Positions 44,346-48,821 of a stretch of 48,821 nt of DNA are shown piece by piece. Within the stretch, counting starts at the first letter, position 1. Each line of letters starts with the position of its first letter. The stretch lies in contig RDEW01000060.1 in NCBI GenBank assembly GCA_011109175.1, forward strand, positions 155,933 through 204,753, read 5' to 3'. The notes under the pieces were generated by a model. That model searched no databases and was not told the DNA's origin. It saw nothing but the letters and a program-made list of their open reading frames with translations. Source of the DNA: Dicyema japonicum. Its lineage: Eukaryota; Dicyemida; Rhombozoa; Dicyemidae. A program made the position numbers and the translations under genes.

Positions 44346-44534
44346 AAATGAAATATAATATAAATGTTATATTATGTAACCAGCGACCAGTCTCGAATGC
44401 GATCATCCATCTTTTCCAGTTTCAATGACAGGAGTCGTCTGAAATAGATACACGATTTTGTTTCTACAAGAAACATCCGAAGACTCGAATATCAAATTCT
44501 ACATCGGCCGCCTCCTCATATATCCAATCAGAAT

Positions 44535-44750
44535 CCTTTTTTGGCTTGTTTACGATGTGGGCACCACTCCTATCTACCGACATACGATATTCTCTGTCCC
44601 TTTTGCAACCTATACGTGTTAACAACAAATCATACATTAGAATGTCATGAATTAGCACAACGTTCGCCTACAATGCCAAGACTGACAGATTTATGGGAGC
44701 TAGAGCCAGTCCAAATTAGAGTTGAAACACCCCTTATATTTTCCAATTAG
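44535..44750 (+). pseudogene. LINE C-terminal zinc-knuckle fragment
   Basis: LACLRCGHHSYLPTYDIL, CPFCNLYVLTTNHTLECHEL, then a variable tail ending ETPLIFSN-stop. LR-x-GH-(x)n-CPFC-(x)n-T-x-HxL-x-C is the C-terminal C/H cluster found in Jockey/R1/I-type LINE ORF2 proteins after the RT. It abuts the opposed LINE that begins at 44745. Confidence 0.55.
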
Positions 44751-47180
44751 TTTTTTAACAAAATTTAATTTCGTTGTGCCGAGAGATGACGTGTCGATGT
44801 GTTTGGTGAAGGTCAAGAGGGTCGTATGTTACGCCAGTAGCATGACCGAGTTGGTGATGGGATTGAGTTTCCATTTATGGTTACGCATGGAACGGAGTTT
44901 GTCAATTTTCTGTTTGTTGTGAAAATTGTTGTATAAGACTTTTCTGGACTTTTATGTAGAATGTTCTTAACGAGCAAGCAGTTCAGATCGTCCAATGAAG
45001 CTTGTAGGCGGTATGAACGCACTGGTCTTTGACTGCGACGATTATATCATCCGCATATGTCGGAATCAGAGTATCGTCACTGGTAGGGAGGGCATATCAT
45101 TTGAATAGGTTGAACAAGTGTGGTGAAGTGGAGATCCTTGAGGGACCCCATTTGGAAGGAACTTGGTCACTGACCTAGTTTTTCCAGCAGTCACTCTTCC
45201 TCTTCTTCCATTTAGGAAATTAGCAATCCAGATTTTCAGGTTGTTTGGCATTTTTGATGTAAAGATCTTCCTTATCAAAAGATTTCTTGGGACAGTGTCG
45301 AAAGCTTTTTCTATATATAACAAATGATTTCTGATGAGGATTGCGTTTTAGGCCAACCTTGATGAAATTTGTAAGGCATGTAAGATGCGTTTCTGTGGAG
45401 TGCCATTTTCTGAATCCGTGTTTAAAAAGTGCGTCAGGAAGGTATGATTTGATTAGTTCAAGAATCAGCTTTTCCAAAATTTTTGATGTAACACATAGGA
45501 GAGATATTGGTTTGTATGAGGTTGATGATCCCTTCGTTGCATGTTTGATAGCTTCCATATGAAAGAAATACAATTTTCGTTGATTGAAAAGTTGAAATTT
45601 TGGTGAGGGCCATGATAGCATAAGGGCAAATGTTTTTCAGAACTATTGCAGGGATTCCGTCTGGACCGCAGGAATAAGTCAACTTTTGACCCTTAACCAT
45701 TTTTTGCGCGTGCTCCACAGAGTGGACAATCGGGAGGTAAATACTAATTTTTTTATTATTTAAATAAATATTTAATTTTTATTAATTCAAATTAATAAAT
45801 AAATTTAAATACTAGTCACGTTTTGTTATATATCATCCATGTTGATTCATAGAAACAGAGAACTACCTAATATACCGTAGCATTGTAAATAAATATATTA
45901 GTGAATCTCCATCAGATATATTGGAAGANATCACGTGTGGCCGGGTTGTTAGCGTCACTAAAGCTTCTAAATGTTTTCCACATTTTTGTAAGGGAGTTCT
46001 GCTTGTTTAAATTGGACAGTAGGTTTTTCCAAACTTTCTCTTGTTTCTTCTTTGCATTGTTCCTGATCTCTCTTTCTAATGTACGAATTCTCAATCTTGT
46101 TTCCCAGGATTGTTTTTGGAGGCTTTTTTAATTTCTTTTTTATGAGTGGATCGACTGTGGGGAAAAATTCTTTCTTGAGGTCAGTGGCTTTCTTTTAATA
46201 CAAATTTTCATTCCCTCAAGTACCACTCTATTAAAATAGTGTAGTGCTTTATCGATGGAGTTGAAATTGGATAAATGAAAGTCAAGAAGATAATAGTCGA
46301 CAAAATTTAAGAACTTTTCCCAGTCGACATTTATGTAGTCGGTATATAAAACAGGTTTCTTTACAATTGACACTCTTCCTTCAAACGTAGTCATAACGGG
46401 ATTATGGTAACTGCTAATCTCGTATAGCAGTGTCCATTTTGTTAATGTTGCGATGTTTGGTGAGGCAAGAGTGAGATCGGGGGACGATGTCCTGTCATTC
46501 GCTCTGTAGGGAGTCCTTGTATTGAATGTAGGGTTGTTTAATATTATCAGGTCATCCAGATTCGATAACAATTGGTTTCCTATGACATCGCATGGTTGGT
46601 TCTTGAACCATGTCGGATGCTTCGCATTTAGGTCTCCACAAAGTAACATATTTTTGATTTGTCGATGTCTGACAGGGAGAACCTGAATTCCTTGGAGCAT
46701 GAGTTGGGCGGTGGCACATACACATTAAATATGTTTATGTTTCCGATGCTTGTCTTGACTGAAATACCAATATATTCGACGGGAGACTTGAGGTTAACAA
46801 AAGTTTCGTTTGCGTACGGAATTTCTTTTTTGATAAGGGCATGCAGTCCACCACTCCGCCCAGCTGGGCGGTCGCGCCTGATGACGTGATAGTTTGGGAA
46901 GACGGGAGTGGGAGAAGACGGAGTCAGTCTTGTTTCTTGGAGTAAACAAATGCCAATATTATACCTTTTTAGGAGTTTTCTGAGTTCGAGGATCTTCCCT
47001 TTCACTCCATTTATGATTAGTTGAATCAAAATAATGGGTTTTCGAGGTCCAGGATTGGGGTTCACATCGTTGGCAAGCATTAGGTGGGCTTCCATCAAGG
47101 CAGCAATATCTTCCTACCAATAAGCAATGATGCAACCATTTTGGCTTCAAAGTAGAGAATTTGTCGGTTTTGGACAATAT
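44745..47180 (-). mobile_element. Non-LTR retrotransposon (APE-type, Jockey/CR1-like), frameshifted
   Basis: The most complete element here. From the right: a 2A-like motif; apurinic-type endonuclease with LLQETRL, RRDRPAGRSGG (46628-47098), then LLCGDLNAKHPTW, SPDLTLAS and ISSYHNPVMTTF, where SDH is expected (46140-46700); basic linker (45912-46094); RT with CGPDGIPAIVLKN, KPISLLCVTSKILEKL, HGFRKWHSTETH, EKAFDTVPRNLL, NGVPQGSPL, and PTYADDIIVAVKD (YADD at 45046-45057); thumb with SPEKSYTTIFTTNRK and DPLLTFTKHIDTSS. At least five frame changes, an AT-rich stretch at about 45735-45925 and an N at 45929 interrupt it. The endonuclease His/Asp change and the shifts imply inactivity. No hairpin tail is left; it ends against another LINE. 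Confidence 0.8.
47045..47068 (-). other. 2A-like motif DVNPNPGP in LINE ORF2
   Basis: DVNPNPGP near the N-terminus of the endonuclease frame, preceded by LMEAHLMLAN and, one frame over, MVASLLIGRKILL. The 2A consensus for ribosome skipping is D-V/I-E-x-N-P-G-P; here Glu is Asn. 2A-like motifs at this place are known in APE-type LINEs. Activity cannot be judged from sequence. Confidence 0.55.
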
Positions 47181-47677
47181 GTTTATTCTACGAATTTATA
47201 TATGATAGTTTCACGTGCATAAATTAGGAACTAACCTTTTCTGTGAGGACAGTGATTTTGTTTTGTTTGTCCTTAATCAATAGTTGATAAATGCTGTAAT
47301 CCCTGATATTCCAACTATAATATCTCACATAATCAACCATTCAGCTACTTCTGATATAAGGCTTTTTATTGATTTATTCTGTAAATCTCATTAAAATTGG
47401 CATACGTCATTTATTACTATGAATAATGTCGGTTGGTCGGGACAATGAATTTCCAACTTTTTAATCTGACAATCTGCCATTAATCCCTCCTAATATTTTA
47501 TTTTTTTATTTTTTGTTTTTTTAATTTATATATTAAATAAATAACATTTTTGTCAAATAATCAGTTAATTTATCCCAGTAAAGCATATATAAAACTGCCA
47601 TCCATCCAAACTGGACCCGCCGACATTATCGACGTTGCGTTGCTTCTCACAATTGCAACAGAGGTCAACTGAAGTAG
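47181..47677. other. AT-rich DNA, nothing recognised
   Basis: No open frame of note between the LINE and the next nuclease-like fragment. The T-rich run at 47500-47525 is the only distinct feature. Confidence 0.4.
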
Positions 47678-47965
47678 CTATCGGGTCTCACGTGCGTCGT
47701 GGCTTTTTAGTGTAGCTAGGCGTCCAATTTTCTTTAGAATGCGAAGCGATTTTCCACTTATTCCTTCAGTTGTCTCGACCACTATCGGATAAAACGCGAA
47801 TCGGTCGCGTAGAATGTATGCTTTCCAGTCACCACGTGGATATACATTCGCATTGAATATTAAAATTTCACATAAAGTGAATGTATGCTTTCCAGTCACC
47901 ACGTGGATATACATTCGCATCTCCACAGTATGACAATCGTCCTCTCCACTATTCCTATTGACCAC
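47678..47965 (-). pseudogene. RT-element nuclease-like fragment, copy E
   Basis: ANVYPRGDWKAYILRDRFAF, YPIVVETTEGISGKSLRIL, KKIGRLATLKS. F-x-F-x-PIVVETTEG followed by L..IGRL parallels the F.P.A.ETSG...LG-x-I core of copies B and D, so I place it in that family or a close relative. The right part of the frame is created by a 42-bp duplication and is not part of the domain. Confidence 0.45.
47812..47920. repeat. Direct duplication of a 42-bp hairpin sequence
   Basis: Identical 42-bp copies at 47812-47853 and 47879-47920 are separated by 25 bp. Each runs GAATGTATGC...CCACGTGG...ATACATTCGCAT: GAATGTAT and ATACATTC can pair, with the palindrome CCACGTGG between them. Confidence 0.9.
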
Positions 47966-48130
47966 CAGAAGACTGGTACTCTTCTCTTGTCCGGGTCCAT
48001 CTTCAAGTTCTCTTGGTCGTACCGTACTTGTTAGCCACTATTTCCTTTCCTCGAGAGGATGGGGGTAAATAAAAAATATGATCTCCGTCACCAAACAAGA
48101 GCATGAAAATTATCAATGCAATCATTCTAA

Positions 48131-48346
48131 ATGATTTTCATTCATAGTTTAGACCACATTGGTCTTATTAAAGTTCCACCGTTCGAGCATGTTCAACAAA
48201 ACCATCTTCCTGGTCATGAAAAATATGAAAACCCGAGATGACTGCAATTTGTTAGTCGCATCAATAAGAAAAGCTCCTATTTCTGGAAAACGCAAAAACG
48301 AATCAAATTGGAGGATGCAGCACACAAATTTTCAAATTGGCAGTAA
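48131..48346 (+). CDS. Unassigned open frame with one TGA
   Basis: MIFIHSLDHIGLIKVPPFEH, VQQNHLPGHEKYENPR, TGA (48239-48241), LQFVSRINKKSSYFWK, RIKLEDAAHKFSNWQ-TAA. Composition is protein-like, but a second frame (48159-48419) is also open over the same bases. No family recognised and no intron removes the stop. Confidence 0.25.
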
Positions 48347-48821
48347 GCTACGATACCATACAAAAAAGTTGGATGAATTTACTCATTACATTTTGTTAAC
48401 TTACATCCTGTTAAAGTAATCTTGACGATTATCCCTTCTCTTCCGCAGTCTGAATTCCAACATAGTTTTTGTTACTTAAAATCAAAAATTGTGGGTTTAA
48501 TGAGGCCCACCTGTGAGCAGTGATAGTTTTTTGCATCAAACATTTATCCAAACTTACGTTGCTGTTCACCAAAATTTTCAGTACGACGTTTAAAGGTTTG
48601 CAGCACCCATATCAGATCAAGATCAGATTATTACCAAACTGAGTACCTCATGAATTCGCAATGGCGCCAAAATCAACATGAGCACTATCACTTTGGATTG
48701 GAGATGTTAAGAAGAACCTAGAATCTTCATTGGCCCCGTGCGAGTGCGAGTACCCACAACAAGTTATCTATTTGGTCAACTATCCGCAAAGTGGGGAGTG
48801 CAAATTTCTATAACAATCTAA

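Overview
This is an AT-rich window from a eukaryotic, most probably invertebrate, genome. It is dominated by decayed transposable elements, with only small remnants of cellular genes. There are no bacterial operons, ribosome binding sites, rRNA genes or CRISPR arrays. The best clue to the host is intron size. In three separate places, conserved-looking protein sequence becomes continuous only if GT...AG introns of 16 to 24 nt are removed: a TPX2-like gene in both arms of an inverted repeat, an unassigned minus-strand gene near 13.1 kb, and a WD40 gene near 27.3 kb. Such introns are known from dicyemid mesozoans. A dicyemid or a similarly reduced animal is my best guess; this is inference, not proof.

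Layout. 0-6 kb: unannotated AT-rich DNA, then a broken hAT (GTF2IRD2/ZBED-like) transposase whose BED-type finger segment is amplified about five times. 6-8 kb: 3' ends of LINEs, including a 222-residue restriction-like-endonuclease (RLE) domain. 8.65-11.38 kb and 29.42-32.12 kb: arms of a 2.7 kb inverted repeat about 18 kb apart, each with a TPX2-like gene (the left copy frameshifted). 11.7-15.7 kb: an exon-like fragment, LINE gag and endonuclease pieces, a minus-strand mini-intron gene, an RLE fragment and a LINE 3' end. 18-20.6 kb: another RLE fragment and a second hAT element with a recognisable terminal repeat. 26-29 kb: RLE and reverse transcriptase fragments around a WD40 gene that converges on another small gene. 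38.8-41.7 kb: a satellite of about 31 units of 93 bp. 43.9-47.2 kb: opposed LINE copies, the longest being a minus-strand endonuclease/RT element with a YADD motif and a 2A-like motif. 47.7-48 kb: another RLE fragment.

A recurring theme is a short hairpin followed by a (TAA)n or (TAAA)n tail, found nine times. In several copies the last codons of a LINE ORF (Gly-Ile-Thr-stop) form one arm of the hairpin, so it is probably the RT-recognised 3' end of a resident LINE family. Other copies are 60-80 bp stubs, one inside a hAT element and flanked by an 11-bp duplication.

Almost every long reading frame carries frameshifts or stops. Three single Ns mark joins, one of them exactly between duplicated sequences, so part of the damage may be assembly or read error. 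Cellular gene calls are therefore partial and cautious.
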